DNA from: Salana multivorans | GTDB taxonomy: Bacteria > Actinomycetota > Actinomycetes > Actinomycetales > Beutenbergiaceae | Assembly (NCBI RefSeq): GCF_003751805.1 | Contig: NZ_RKHQ01000001.1 | Location: forward strand, 744,001-808,000 | Reading direction: 5' to 3' | Length of the DNA: 64,000 nucleotides | Part shown: positions 1 to 8,147 of the stretch, piece after piece | Numbering within the stretch: the stretch's first letter is position 1 | Layout: every line of letters starts with the position of its first letter | The notes under the pieces: generated by a model | What the model was told of the DNA's origin: nothing | Seen by the model: the letters and a program-made list of their open reading frames with translations, nothing else | The model's database searches: none | Translations under genes and position numbers: made by a program

Positions 1-639
1 CGCGGAGCACTCGAGGTGCCAGCCGGGCCTGCCGCGACCGAACGGGGTGTCCCACGAGGCCGTCGCCGGCTCTCCGGGGCGTGCCGCCTTCCACAGGGCG
101 AAGTCCTGCGGGGAGCGCTTCTCGGGGGAGGCGTCGTCGTCCGGCTCGAGGTTCTCCAGCCGCTGGTGCGTGAGCGAGCCGTAGTCGGGCAGCGAGCGGA
201 CGTCGAACCAGACGTTGCCCTCCGCGCCCCGGTAGGCGTGCCCGCGCGCCACGAGGAGCTCCATGAGCGCGATCATCTCGGGCACGTGCCCCGTGGCCCG
301 CGGCTCGTAGCTGGGCGGCAGGACGCCGAGCGCGTCGTAGGCGGCGGAGAACTCGCGCTCGTAGCGGTAGGCCCACGCCCACCACGCGGCGTCGTTCGCC
401 GCGGCCTTCTGGAGGATCTTGTCGTCGATGTCCGTGACGTTGCGGACGAGCGTCACCTCGTAGCCGCTGCGCCGCAGCCAGCGCACGAGGACGTCGAAGG
501 CGATGGCCGAGCGCAGGTGCCCGACGTGGGGCTCCCCCTGCACCGTGGCGCCGCAGACGTACATGCCGACCCGACCGGGTGTCAGGGGCACGAAGTCTCG
601 CTGGCTCCGCGACGCGGAGTCGTACAGGCGCAGGCTCAC
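1..639 (-). CDS. cysS: Cysteinyl-tRNA synthetase, N-terminal part (runs off the window)
   Basis: Class I aminoacyl-tRNA synthetase that charges tRNA-Cys with cysteine in the cytoplasm. The 213 visible codons start [19 protein letters not shown] and contain the zinc/ATP-site CGATVQG, the HIGH-type motif HVGH, the [10 protein letters not shown] block and, at the cut edge, GWHLECSA; all are typical of CysS. The paralogue MshC is possible but the N-terminus fits CysS better. The GTG start at 639 lies exactly 6 nt downstream of a TAGGGT -10 box (646-651) with no Shine-Dalgarno sequence, so the mRNA is probably leaderless. It follows carD in the same direction. ispD and ispF, which often sit between carD and cysS in actinobacteria, are absent here. 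The C-terminal half, including KMSKS, lies outside the window. Confidence 0.93.
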   Translation of the reverse strand, partial: MSLRLYDSASRSQRDFVPLTPGRVGMYVCGATVQGEPHVGHLRSAIAFDVLVRWLRRSGYEVTLVRNVTDIDDKILQKAAANDAAWWAWAYRYEREFSAAYDALGVLPPSYEPRATGHVPEMIALMELLVARGHAYRGAEGNVWFDVRSLPDYGSLTHQRLENLEPDDDASPEKRSPQDFALWKAARPGEPATASWDTPFGRGRPGWHLECSA

Positions 640-645
640 CGACAC

Positions 646-651
646 ACCCTA
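646..651 (-). promoter_or_regulatory. -10 box of a leaderless promoter for cysS
   Basis: TAGGGT read on the minus strand, followed by 6 nt and then the GTG start. This TANNNT-N6-NTG arrangement recurs before at least nine other genes in the window. Confidence 0.5.
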
Positions 652-741
652 CCGAGAACGGCGGCGAAGCCCTCGCCCGCCGCCGCCCGTCTCACGCGCT
701 GCGCGTCGGCACGGACACCCGCGACGGGCGCCGGGGCCGGA

Positions 742-1224
742 CTAGGACGCGAGGACCTCGTCGAGGATGGCCTCGGCCTGCTCCTCCTCGGTCTTCTTCG
801 CGAGCGCGAGCTCCGAGACGAGGATCTGACGGGCGCGGGCGAGCATGCGCTTCTCCCCGGCCGAGAGACCGCGGCCCTGATCGCGGCGGGACAGGTCCCG
901 CACGACCTCGGCGACCTTGATGACGTCACCGGAGGCGATCTTCTCGACATTGGCCTTGAACCGGCGGGACCAGTTCGTCGGCTCCTCGGTGTACTCGGCG
1001 CGCAGCACCTCGAAGACGCGCTCGAGCCCTTCCTGGCCCACCACGTCCCGAACACCGACGAGGTCGATGTTCTCGGCCGGAACCTCGATCACGAGGTCGC
1101 CCTGGGCGACGCGGAGCGTGAGGTAGATCTTCTCCTCACCGCGCAGCACCCGGGTGGAGATCTTCTCGATGAGCGCCGCACCGTGGTGCGGATAGACGAC
1201 AGTCTCGCCGACCTCAAAAGTCAT
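742..1224 (-). CDS. carD: CarD, RNA polymerase-binding transcription factor
   Basis: 160-residue CarD/CdnL/TRCF-family protein. It begins [20 protein letters not shown], the N-terminal RNAP-interaction (Tudor-like) domain that binds the RNAP beta subunit, followed by a helical DNA-binding C-terminal domain. In actinobacteria CarD stabilises RNAP open complexes, especially at rRNA promoters. The frame is open further upstream, but the ATG at 1224 is chosen because the family starts here and a strong AAAGGGGAG Shine-Dalgarno sequence precedes it. A TATCCT hexamer at 1250-1255 (minus strand) could be its -10 box. The length matches the roughly 160-residue family norm. Confidence 0.96.
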   Translation of the reverse strand: MTFEVGETVVYPHHGAALIEKISTRVLRGEEKIYLTLRVAQGDLVIEVPAENIDLVGVRDVVGQEGLERVFEVLRAEYTEEPTNWSRRFKANVEKIASGDVIKVAEVVRDLSRRDQGRGLSAGEKRMLARARQILVSELALAKKTEEEQAEAILDEVLAS

Positions 1225-1249
1225 GTAGGGACTCCCCTTTCCGGAGTCA

Positions 1250-1255
1250 AGGATA
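1250..1255 (-). promoter_or_regulatory. carD: Candidate -10 box for carD
   Basis: TATCCT on the minus strand, about 25 nt before the carD ATG, leaving room for the Shine-Dalgarno sequence. No convincing -35 element is visible at the expected distance. Confidence 0.35.
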
Positions 1256-1419
1256 CCACGCGGTTTTTCCAGAGATTGCACACAAATACTCCACCGCCCG
1301 GGTGTTTGCGCAGGTCACGGGCGTGCGTGTGAGGTGCGTCCACGCGCGCGCGGTCGTCGGCCGCGCCCGCGTGCGGATATCGGTACGGTTGACCCATCAG
1401 CCAGTCCCACGGAGGAACC

Positions 1420-1890
1420 ATGTCCCTCGCGCCCGCCCGCCGCCTCGCCGTCGTCGCCGCCGGCGCGCTCGCCGCGATCTCGATCGCCGCCTGCTCGCCC
1501 GTGCTCACCCACAACCCGTACGGCGCGAGCGACGGCATCCGCGTCTCGTGGGAGGACGGCGCACCGATCCGCGGCGAGAACGTGCTCCTGCTCGCGGCCG
1601 AGGAGGGCGGCGACGCGCGCGTCGTCGGCGGCCTCACGAACGGCACCGGCGAGGACGTCGAGATCCAGGTCGGGTTCGCGGACGGCGACGCGTCGACGAT
1701 CACCGTCCCCGCGAGCTCCACCGTCCTGCTCGACGGCTCCCGGACCTCCGACCTGGTGCTCCCGAACGTCCCCGGCGCTCCGGGATCGACCGTCGCGATG
1801 ACGTTCTCCACGCCGTCCCAGGGCGTCGTCACGCTCCAGGTCCCCGTGCTGGACGGCACGCTCGACGAGTACCGCGACCTCGTCCCCTGA
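1420..1890 (+). CDS. Putative secreted lipoprotein of unknown function
   Basis: 156 residues. The N-terminus has a signal peptide with positive residues (SLAPARRLAVV), a hydrophobic stretch and a lipobox ending SIAAC, so it is probably lipidated and anchored outside the membrane. The mature part (about 125 residues) is rich in short beta-type segments (VSWEDG, EIQVGFADGD, VTLQVPVLDG), resembling small beta-sandwich lipoproteins, but I recognise no named family. The ATG at 1420 follows a GGAGGAACC Shine-Dalgarno sequence; a TACGGT hexamer near 1384 may be its -10 box. It is divergent from carD and convergent with regX3. A small lipoprotein in this position next to carD and regX3-senX3 suggests an envelope role, but that is only context. 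Confidence 0.8.
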   Translation: MSLAPARRLAVVAAGALAAISIAACSPVLTHNPYGASDGIRVSWEDGAPIRGENVLLLAAEEGGDARVVGGLTNGTGEDVEIQVGFADGDASTITVPASSTVLLDGSRTSDLVLPNVPGAPGSTVAMTFSTPSQGVVTLQVPVLDGTLDEYRDLVP

Positions 1891-1920
1891 GTCCCGCGCG
1901 CGGCCGGACGGTCGCGCCGC

Positions 1921-2634
1921 CTACCGCCCGACGAGCTTGTACCCGAGCCCCCGCACCGTCACGATCGTGCGCGGCTCCCCCGGGTCCTCCTCGACCTTGG
2001 CCCGCAGCCGCTTGATGTGGACGTCGAGCGTCTTGGTGTCGCCGACGTAGTCGGCGCCCCAGATCCGGTCGATGAGCTGGCCGCGGGTGAGCACCCGGTC
2101 AGGGTTGCGCAGCAGCAGCTCGAGCAGCTCGAACTCCCGCAGTGGCATCGGCACGACCGCGCCGTCGACCCGGACCTCGTGCCGCCCGACGTCGAGCTGG
2201 ATCCGCCCGACCACGAGGTTCTCGTCGTCGTCGAGGTCCAGCTCGGCGCCGGCCCCGCCGGAGCCCCCGGCCGGACCGCGCCGCCGGAGCACCGCGCGGA
2301 TCCGCGCCAGCAGCTCGCGGTAGGAGTAGGGCTTGGTGACGTAGTCGTCGGCGCCGACCTCGAGACCGACGACCTTGTCGATCTCCTCGTCCTTGGCGGT
2401 CACCATGATGACGGGGACGTCGCTGGTGCGGCGCAGCTCCTGGCAGACCTGGACGCCGTCGAGCCCGGGCAGCATGAGGTCGAGCAGCACGAGGTCGGCG
2501 CCGCGGTCGGCGAACAGCTCGACCGCCTCGGTCCCGGTGGCGGCCTCGATCACCTCGTAGCCGTCCTTCTCGAGCCGGTAGGCGAGCGGTGCGCGGTAGG
2601 ACTCCTCGTCCTCCACGAGCAGGATGCGCGTCAT
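1921..2634 (-). CDS. regX3: Phosphate-responsive OmpR-family response regulator RegX3
   Basis: 237 residues. The N-terminal receiver has acidic residues VEDEE, phospho-acceptor Asp52 in LLDLMLPG, the TAK switch near 79-81 and Lys101 in YVTKP. A Gly/Asp-rich linker leads to a C-terminal winged-helix DNA-binding domain ending TIVTVRGLGYKLVGR. With SenX3 it controls the phosphate-starvation response. The ATG at 2634 overlaps the senX3 stop by 4 nt (ATGA), so the two are translationally coupled. Divergent phoU and the PHO box upstream of senX3 support the phosphate assignment over other OmpR regulators. Confidence 0.93.
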   Translation of the reverse strand: MTRILLVEDEESYRAPLAYRLEKDGYEVIEAATGTEAVELFADRGADLVLLDLMLPGLDGVQVCQELRRTSDVPVIMVTAKDEEIDKVVGLEVGADDYVTKPYSYRELLARIRAVLRRRGPAGGSGGAGAELDLDDDENLVVGRIQLDVGRHEVRVDGAVVPMPLREFELLELLLRNPDRVLTRGQLIDRIWGADYVGDTKTLDVHIKRLRAKVEEDPGEPRTIVTVRGLGYKLVGR

Positions 2635-3896
2635 GGGGTCCCTCCTGGGTCCGGTGCGGTGCGGGGGTTCCTCCCCGCCGGTGGCGCCGTGGTGGTGTCG
2701 CTGGCCGCGGCGCGCGAGGCTCCCGCGGTGCCGGGGTCCGAGGACGCGGCCGGCCCCTCGGCCAGCGGCAGCCGCAGGGTGAAGGTCGAGCCGCGGCCGA
2801 GCTGGGACCACACGGTGACCTCGCCGCCGTGGTCGGCCGCGATGTGCTTGACGATGGACAGGCCGAGGCCCGTGCCCCCGGTCTCGCGCGAGCGCGCGGG
2901 GTCGACCCGGTAGAACCGCTCGAACACGCGGGGCAGCACGGCCGGGTCCATGCCGATGCCCTGGTCGATGACGCTGATCTCGGCCGTGCCCTCCCCCGGG
3001 GTCCCGGTGCCGCCGACCCGGGCGACGACCGAGACGCGGGTGCCTCCGTCGGAGTAGCGCAGCGCGTTGTCCACGAGGTTGCGCACCGCGGTGACGAGCA
3101 GCCCCCGGTCGCCGAACACCTCGGGCGAGCCCATGACCTGGGCGGCCACCACGATGTCCCGGGCGCCCGCCTCGACCTCGCACCGCGCGACGGCCTCGGC
3201 GACGACGTCGGCGATCGCCACGGGCTCGGGTTCGTGCGCCGCGGCGGAGTCCTGCAGGCGGGAGAGGTCGATGATGTCCTGGACGAGCCCGGCGAGCCGG
3301 CGCGCCTCGACACCGAGCCGCCCGGCGAAGTGCGTGACCGCCTCGGGGTCGTCGGCGGCCTCGGCCAGCGTCTCCGCGAGCAGCGCGATCGCGCCGACCG
3401 GCGTCTTGAGCTCGTGCGAGACGTTCGCGACGAAGTCGCGGCGCACCTGGTCCAGCCGCAGCGCGGCCGTCCGGTCCTCGGCGAGGACGAGCACCCGCTC
3501 CGCCGCGAGCGCGATGACCTGGATCCGCAGGACGAGCCGGATCATGCCCGGCGACGTGCCGCGGGAGACGTTGAGCTGGACCTCGCGCGAGCCGCCGTCG
3601 CGGCGCACCTCGGCGACGAGCGCCGTGACCTCCGGCAGCGCGATCGCCCCCGCGCGCGCCACCCCGAGCGCGTAGGCGGCCGGCGTCGCGCGCACGACCC
3701 GGTCGCCGGCGTCCAGCATGACGGAGGCCGACCGCACGGCGGCGAGCAGGCGGGCGAGGTCGTCGCCGTCCGCGTCGCCGTCGGAGCCGGCCGGCCGGGC
3801 CGGCTCGGGCGGGTTGCTCACGCGGAAGGCGAGGATCCCGACGACGACGACGAGCGCGGCCAGGCCGATCGCCGTCACGAGGTCGAGCACGTCCAC
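2631..3896 (-). CDS. senX3: Phosphate sensor histidine kinase SenX3
   Basis: 421 residues. One N-terminal membrane helix (about residues 3-22) is followed by a PAS-like segment, a HisKA box VSHELKTPVGAI with the phospho-accepting His near residue 160, and a HATPase_c domain with N, G1 (IDQGIGMD), F and G2 (GTGLGLSIVKHI) boxes. It autophosphorylates and passes phosphate to RegX3. The frame is open to 3989, but I chose the GTG at 3896 (VDVLDLVTAIG) because the membrane helix starts immediately after it, as in family members. The Shine-Dalgarno sequence there is weak, so the start is uncertain. It is first in the regX3 operon and divergent from phoU. Confidence 0.9.
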   Translation of the reverse strand: MDVLDLVTAIGLAALVVVVGILAFRVSNPPEPARPAGSDGDADGDDLARLLAAVRSASVMLDAGDRVVRATPAAYALGVARAGAIALPEVTALVAEVRRDGGSREVQLNVSRGTSPGMIRLVLRIQVIALAAERVLVLAEDRTAALRLDQVRRDFVANVSHELKTPVGAIALLAETLAEAADDPEAVTHFAGRLGVEARRLAGLVQDIIDLSRLQDSAAAHEPEPVAIADVVAEAVARCEVEAGARDIVVAAQVMGSPEVFGDRGLLVTAVRNLVDNALRYSDGGTRVSVVARVGGTGTPGEGTAEISVIDQGIGMDPAVLPRVFERFYRVDPARSRETGGTGLGLSIVKHIAADHGGEVTVWSQLGRGSTFTLRLPLAEGPAASSDPGTAGASRAAASDTTTAPPAGRNPRTAPDPGGTP

Positions 3897-3977
3897 CCCT
3901 CGAGGGTAGGGGCTCCCGCGAGGCGCGAAGGCCCCGCCGGCGGCCGACGACGGTCGGGAGCGCGCGGGGGCCAAGGA

Positions 3978-4010
3978 GTTCATCCTCACGTCATCGACCG
4001 TTCATCGAGC
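3978..4010. promoter_or_regulatory. PHO box: three direct repeat units, 11-bp period
   Basis: GTTCATC at 3978, CGTCATC at 3989 and GTTCATC at 4000 are spaced exactly 11 bp apart, each followed by a 4-bp tail. Known Streptomyces PhoP sites are 11-bp direct repeat units with a GTTCACC core, so these are very likely RegX3/PhoP-type operators. They lie between divergent senX3-regX3 and phoU, so both could be autoregulated. Confidence 0.7.
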
Positions 4011-4098
4011 GCGTGCCGGGCGACCACCCCCGGGTGTCAGGCTTGCCCGCGTATGCGCCGGGGAGACACCCCGGCCGCCGCGGACGAGGAGCATGTGG

Positions 4099-4770
4099 AT
4101 GCGGGAGATCTTCCAGCAGGACCTGGAGCAGGTCGGCGACGACCTGGTCGCGATGGCGCGTCTCGTGCGCGAGGCGCTCGAGGGGGCGACGAGCGCGCTG
4201 CTCTCCCCCGACCTCGAGCTCGCCGAGCGGGTGATCGACGGCGACCGCGCGATCGACCGGCTCCAGGAGGACCTCGAGCAGCAGTGCATCACGCTGCTCG
4301 CCCGCCAGCAGCCGGTCGCGACCGACCTGCGCGTCGTGGTCACGGGCCTGCGGCTGTCCGCAACGATCGAGCGGATGGGCGACCTCGCCCGGCACGTCGC
4401 CGAGGTGGCGCGCGGGCGGTTCCCCGAGCAGGCGATCCCGGAGGTGGCTCGGCCGACGTTCGAGGAGCTGACGTCGTCGGCGCGCGCCGTCGCCACCGAC
4501 GTCGTGGACCTGCTCGAGGGGCACGACGTGTCGCTCGCGGCGCGCGTCCTCGAGGACGACGACCGGCTCGACGCCCTCCACCGCGACACGTTCCGGCTCG
4601 TGCTCGCGCCCTCGGCCGCCGACCACAGCCTCACCCCCCAGGAGATCGTCGACATCACGCTGCTCGGTCGCTACCTGGAGCGGTTCGGCGACCACGGGGT
4701 CGCCGTCGCGCGGCGCATCCTCTTCCTCGTGACGGGCGACGCGGTCGCCCACACGGCTCCCGCGCGCTGA
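4099..4770 (+). CDS. phoU: Phosphate signalling protein PhoU
   Basis: 223 residues, all-helical, with the two PhoU repeats: metal-binding signatures D.AIDRLQEDLE and ATIERMGDLARHVAE in the first, DDRLDALHR and GRYLERFGDHGVAVARR in the second. PhoU links the Pst phosphate transporter to the SenX3-type kinase and represses the Pho response when phosphate is ample. The ATG at 4099 (MREIFQQDL) is preferred because GAGGAG lies 7 nt upstream and family members start this way; the in-frame ATG at 4093 is only 1 nt from that Shine-Dalgarno sequence. Divergent from senX3 across the PHO box. No pst genes are in view. Confidence 0.94.
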   Translation: MREIFQQDLEQVGDDLVAMARLVREALEGATSALLSPDLELAERVIDGDRAIDRLQEDLEQQCITLLARQQPVATDLRVVVTGLRLSATIERMGDLARHVAEVARGRFPEQAIPEVARPTFEELTSSARAVATDVVDLLEGHDVSLAARVLEDDDRLDALHRDTFRLVLAPSAADHSLTPQEIVDITLLGRYLERFGDHGVAVARRILFLVTGDAVAHTAPAR

Positions 4771-4893
4771 GCGTCCCCGCTCCCGCCACCCGGTCGCCGG
4801 TCGCGGCTCCGCTCGGAGCCTCGACCGGCCCCGGGCGCGGTGGGAGTGGTCGTGGTCGTGGTGCGCGCCACGGAGTCGGCGGGCTCGGTGGGC

Positions 4894-6363
4894 TCAGCGC
4901 CCGTCGCGTGCCGCCGCGGCCAGCATCTCCTCGACCCGCCCCCGGAATCGTGCCCGGGCCCCGCGGTACTCCCCGGCCTCCGGCCCCGGGTCCACCCACT
5001 CCCCGGGCACCAGCGCGAGCAGCTCCTCCGGCCCGGCCAGCAGGCCGCTGCCGGTCCCGGCCAGCATCGCGGCCGCGAGCGGCGACCCCGCGGCAGGCAC
5101 GTGCCGCACCCGGAGGCCGACCGTCGCGGCCAGCGCGGCCCGGAACCGGGGCGAGGAGGCGACGCCGCCGACGACGGTCAGCGTCCCCCGCGCGCCGGTC
5201 TGCTCGGCGACCGCCTCGACCACGTCGGCGCACGCGAACGCGACCCCTTCCAGCACCGCGCCCGCGCGCTCGGCCGGCGTGTGCTCCGGCGCGCTCCCGA
5301 CGAAGCCGCCTCGCACGGTGTCGTCCTTGCGCGGCACCACGATCCCGAACATGTACGGCAGGTAGGACAGGCCACGCGCCCCGGCCGGCGCGCCCGCCGC
5401 CGCCGGTCCGATCGCCCCGCCGTCGAGCTCGTCCCGCTCGAAGGCGCGGACGCTGGCGCCGGCGGCGTAGACGGAGGCCATCCGCACGAAGCCGGCGCCG
5501 TCGGCCGAGCCGAACACGAAGCCGAGACCCGGCCGCAGGTCCGGCGCCGCGCCCATCACCTGGGCCGCGGTCCCGACGTTGAGGCACAGGCCACCGCCGA
5601 GGCGGGCGCCGCCGCCCATCGCGGCGGCCGACACGTCGCCGGCCCCCGTGACGACGGGCGTTCCCTCGGGGATGCCCGTCTCAGCCGCGGCCGCCCGTGT
5701 CACCCGTCCCCGGACGGCCGCCGACGCCAGCACGGACACCCCGAGACGGGCGTCGGCCCCGCACAGCCCGAACAGCTCCTCGTCCCACCGGGCGCCCGCC
5801 GGGTCCCACAGGAGCGTGCCGAGCGCGTCGGTCGGGTCCGTCGCCAGCTCCCCGGTGAGGCGGAGCCCGAGCCAGTCCTTGGCGAGGACCAGGTGCCGGG
5901 CCCGGGCGAGCGCGTCCGGCTCGTGCTCGGCGAGCCACGCGAGCTTGGGCGCCGTGAAGGCGTCGACGGGGGCGTTGCCCGTCACGGCCTCGAACCGGGG
6001 TGAGCGGGCGAGGCGGGCCGTCGCGGCCCCGACGCGCCGGTCGGCCCACGTCATCGCCGGGCGCACGGGACGGGTGGAGCCGTCGAGCAGCAGCAGCGAG
6101 TGCATCTGACCCGCGAGGCCGACCGCCGCCGGAACGACCGGCCTCCCCTCGTCCGCCAGTCGTCGAAGCAGGCGTCGCGAGGCCGCGCACGTCGCCGACC
6201 ACCAGCGATCGGGGTCCTGCTCGTGCCCGTCCGCTCCGGGGTGCCGCGTCGGGTGCTCAGCCGACTCCGTGCCGACGACACCCCTCCCGACGTCGACGGC
6301 GACGACCTTCACCCCCGTCGTCCCGAGGTCGATCCCCAGGACGACGGGGGTGGTGTCACGCAC
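4894..6363 (-). CDS. FGGY-family carbohydrate kinase, xylulokinase-like
   Basis: 489 residues. Two actin-like ATPase domains: N-terminal phosphate-1 loop GIDLGTTGVK, the XylB-like GLAGQMHSLLLLD and PAMTWADRR, and C-terminal ADENOSINE/glycine motifs VVGGVASSPRFR. It should phosphorylate an imported or isomerised sugar or polyol. Resemblance is closest to D-xylulokinase, but FGGY specificity cannot be read from sequence alone. The GTG at 6363 overlaps the end of the upstream isomerase gene by 8 nt. It is the last gene of the ABC-transporter operon that starts at 11288, so it probably commits that operon's sugar to catabolism. Confidence 0.88.
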   Translation of the reverse strand: MRDTTPVVLGIDLGTTGVKVVAVDVGRGVVGTESAEHPTRHPGADGHEQDPDRWWSATCAASRRLLRRLADEGRPVVPAAVGLAGQMHSLLLLDGSTRPVRPAMTWADRRVGAATARLARSPRFEAVTGNAPVDAFTAPKLAWLAEHEPDALARARHLVLAKDWLGLRLTGELATDPTDALGTLLWDPAGARWDEELFGLCGADARLGVSVLASAAVRGRVTRAAAAETGIPEGTPVVTGAGDVSAAAMGGGARLGGGLCLNVGTAAQVMGAAPDLRPGLGFVFGSADGAGFVRMASVYAAGASVRAFERDELDGGAIGPAAAGAPAGARGLSYLPYMFGIVVPRKDDTVRGGFVGSAPEHTPAERAGAVLEGVAFACADVVEAVAEQTGARGTLTVVGGVASSPRFRAALAATVGLRVRHVPAAGSPLAAAMLAGTGSGLLAGPEELLALVPGEWVDPGPEAGEYRGARARFRGRVEEMLAAAARDGR

Positions 6364-7300
6364 GCTCGCGCGCGGTCGTGAACCCGTACTCGCGCAGGAA
6401 CTCGAGCGACTCCTCGGCGACCCGGTCGAAGTTGGCCAGGCCGATGCCGGCGGGCTCGCCGACGCCGATCTGCCCGCCGACCTGCCAGCCCTCCCACTCG
6501 ACGCTGACGCAGCCGTCGAAGCCGATCTCCGCGAGGGCGTCGAAGGTCTCCCGGAAGTCGACGAGACCGCCGCCGAACCAGATGTGGTTCGTGCCGACGA
6601 TGGTCGGGAGACCGACCTCGTCCTTGATCTGGACGATGTCGATGTACGGGGCCAGCCGCCGGAACGCGTCCCGGACCGACATGAACGGCTTGACGGCGAC
6701 GTACAGCGCGCCGGTGTCCATCGTGACGCGGAGGTTGTCCATCGCGATCTCGTCGAACATCCGCTCCACGAGCTCGACCTTGTTGAGGATCGTCCCCTGC
6801 AGCAGCTCGATGCTGACGTTGAGGCCGAGGTCCTTGGCGTACAGCGCCACCTCCGTGATGGCCTCCTTGGCCTGGCGCCACGCCTCCTTCCGGCTCATCA
6901 GGACGTTGAGCGGCGGGTCGTAGAAGCCGTCGCCGAGCAGCGTGCACGCGGACCGGGCACCGAGCACCTTGGCGGCGTCGAGCGCCTTCTTGAAGCTGGC
7001 GATCCCCCGCTCGCGGTCGTACTCGCGGGGGCTGACGAACGTCGTGTGGTTGGCGACGTAGAAGATCTCCAGGCCGGCCTCGTCCGCGGCGGCGCGGGTC
7101 GCGCGCAGGTTCTCGTCGAACTGCTCCGACGGGACGTTCATGAGGTGCCCGAGCAGGAAGTCGACCCCGTCGTAGCCGTACTCGGCGACCTTGCGCACCG
7201 TCTCCGGCGACGACAGGTCGCCCCAGGAGTTCCAGGCGGGCCCGGCGGCCTCCAGCCGACCCCAGGGCATGTTGGGCCAGACCTCGAAGCTGATCTTCAC
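6356..7300 (-). CDS. Sugar phosphate isomerase/epimerase (xylose-isomerase-like TIM barrel)
   Basis: 314 residues of the AP endonuclease family 2 / xylose isomerase-like superfamily. Metal and substrate residues expected for this fold are visible: E in VSIELLQGT, D and H in VDFLLGH and VTMDTGALYV, DEVG, and E in VSVEWEGWQ near the C-terminus. It probably isomerises or epimerises the sugar carried by the operon's transporter. The GTG start at 7300 has an AAGGAGTG Shine-Dalgarno sequence. A 97-nt gap separates it from the SIS gene upstream, the longest gap inside this operon, and the kinase downstream overlaps it. The exact substrate is unknown. Confidence 0.85.
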   Translation of the reverse strand: MKISFEVWPNMPWGRLEAAGPAWNSWGDLSSPETVRKVAEYGYDGVDFLLGHLMNVPSEQFDENLRATRAAADEAGLEIFYVANHTTFVSPREYDRERGIASFKKALDAAKVLGARSACTLLGDGFYDPPLNVLMSRKEAWRQAKEAITEVALYAKDLGLNVSIELLQGTILNKVELVERMFDEIAMDNLRVTMDTGALYVAVKPFMSVRDAFRRLAPYIDIVQIKDEVGLPTIVGTNHIWFGGGLVDFRETFDALAEIGFDGCVSVEWEGWQVGGQIGVGEPAGIGLANFDRVAEESLEFLREYGFTTARERA

Positions 7301-7397
7301 GGTGACACTCCTTCCGGCGCCCTGCGGCGCCTGTCGATGAACCGAACGATGGGACCGAGCCGCTGGCGGCCGGTCGGGACGTCCCGGTCGGGACGCC

Positions 7398-8147
7398 CTA
7401 GAGGTGGGGGTTGCGGGGGGCGAGCCGTTCGGCGAGCTCCGCGTTGTGCCGCAGGGCGTCCGGCATGCCGGCGCTGAGGTAGATCTCCGGCTCCACGCCG
7501 GCGGACACCTGCGAAGCGAGGGCGGCGACGACCACCGCGTTGAGCAGGGCGAGCCCGACGACGCTCGAGCCGGGGCCGACGCGGGGCAGGCCCGGCGCGA
7601 TCTCGATGAACGCGTCCCCCGGGGGGCACAGGTTGTCGAGGACGACGTCGGCGATCTCGTGCAGCCGGGGGCCCGGCTTGGACTCGGCGTACGCGATCGA
7701 GGTGATGGCGATCAGGTCGACGCCGCGCTCCCTCGCGATCGTCGCGACCTCCAGCGGGAGGGCGTTCGTGCCCGAGTTGGACACCACGAGCAGGACGTCC
7801 CGGCCGCCGACGAGGTCGTACCCCTCCAGGACGGCCGCGCCGTGCCCGCGCTCGCGCTCCAGCCGCGTGCTGAGCACCGCGCCCTCGTGGAGCATGTGCC
7901 GCGGCACGAGGACGGGACACACGCGCGCCGCTCCGCCCGCCCGGTAGAACGCCTCCTCGGCGAACACGTGGGAGTGTCCCGACCCGAAGACGAAGAGCTG
8001 ACCGTCGCGGGCGAAGGCCGCCGAGACGAGCGCGGCCGCATCCGCGACCGCCTCGAGGTTGAGCTCGACGGCGGCCCGGAGCGTCTCCTCGACCACCGTG
8101 AGGTACCTGACCTCGGCCGTCTCCACGGCGTCGACGGCGGCGCTCAC
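7398..8147 (-). CDS. SIS-domain sugar isomerase protein (UPF0309-like)
   Basis: 249 residues. SIS-fold motifs are clear: LFVFGSGHSHVFAEEAFYRAGG (phosphosugar-binding loop region) and VLLVVSNSGTNALPLEVATIARE, followed by an ALLNAV helix. Family members bind phosphorylated amino or keto sugars and isomerise or cleave them; no amidotransferase domain is present, so it is not GlmS. Length fits the UPF0309 group (about 240 residues). The GTG start at 8147 overlaps the upstream permease stop by 4 nt (GTGA). It belongs to the operon with the binding protein, permeases, isomerase and kinase, implying a phosphosugar step. Confidence 0.85.
   Translation of the reverse strand: MSAAVDAVETAEVRYLTVVEETLRAAVELNLEAVADAAALVSAAFARDGQLFVFGSGHSHVFAEEAFYRAGGAARVCPVLVPRHMLHEGAVLSTRLERERGHGAAVLEGYDLVGGRDVLLVVSNSGTNALPLEVATIARERGVDLIAITSIAYAESKPGPRLHEIADVVLDNLCPPGDAFIEIAPGLPRVGPGSSVVGLALLNAVVVAALASQVSAGVEPEIYLSAGMPDALRHNAELAERLAPRNPHL

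Noticed and set aside
2589-5582. A long plus-strand open frame opposite regX3-senX3 and the kinase gene
   Set aside because: It runs across several real genes on both strands and has no recognisable domain; a by-product of high GC.
6100-6381. Small plus-strand frames inside the FGGY kinase gene
   Set aside because: Opposite a well-supported kinase frame, with no similarity of their own.
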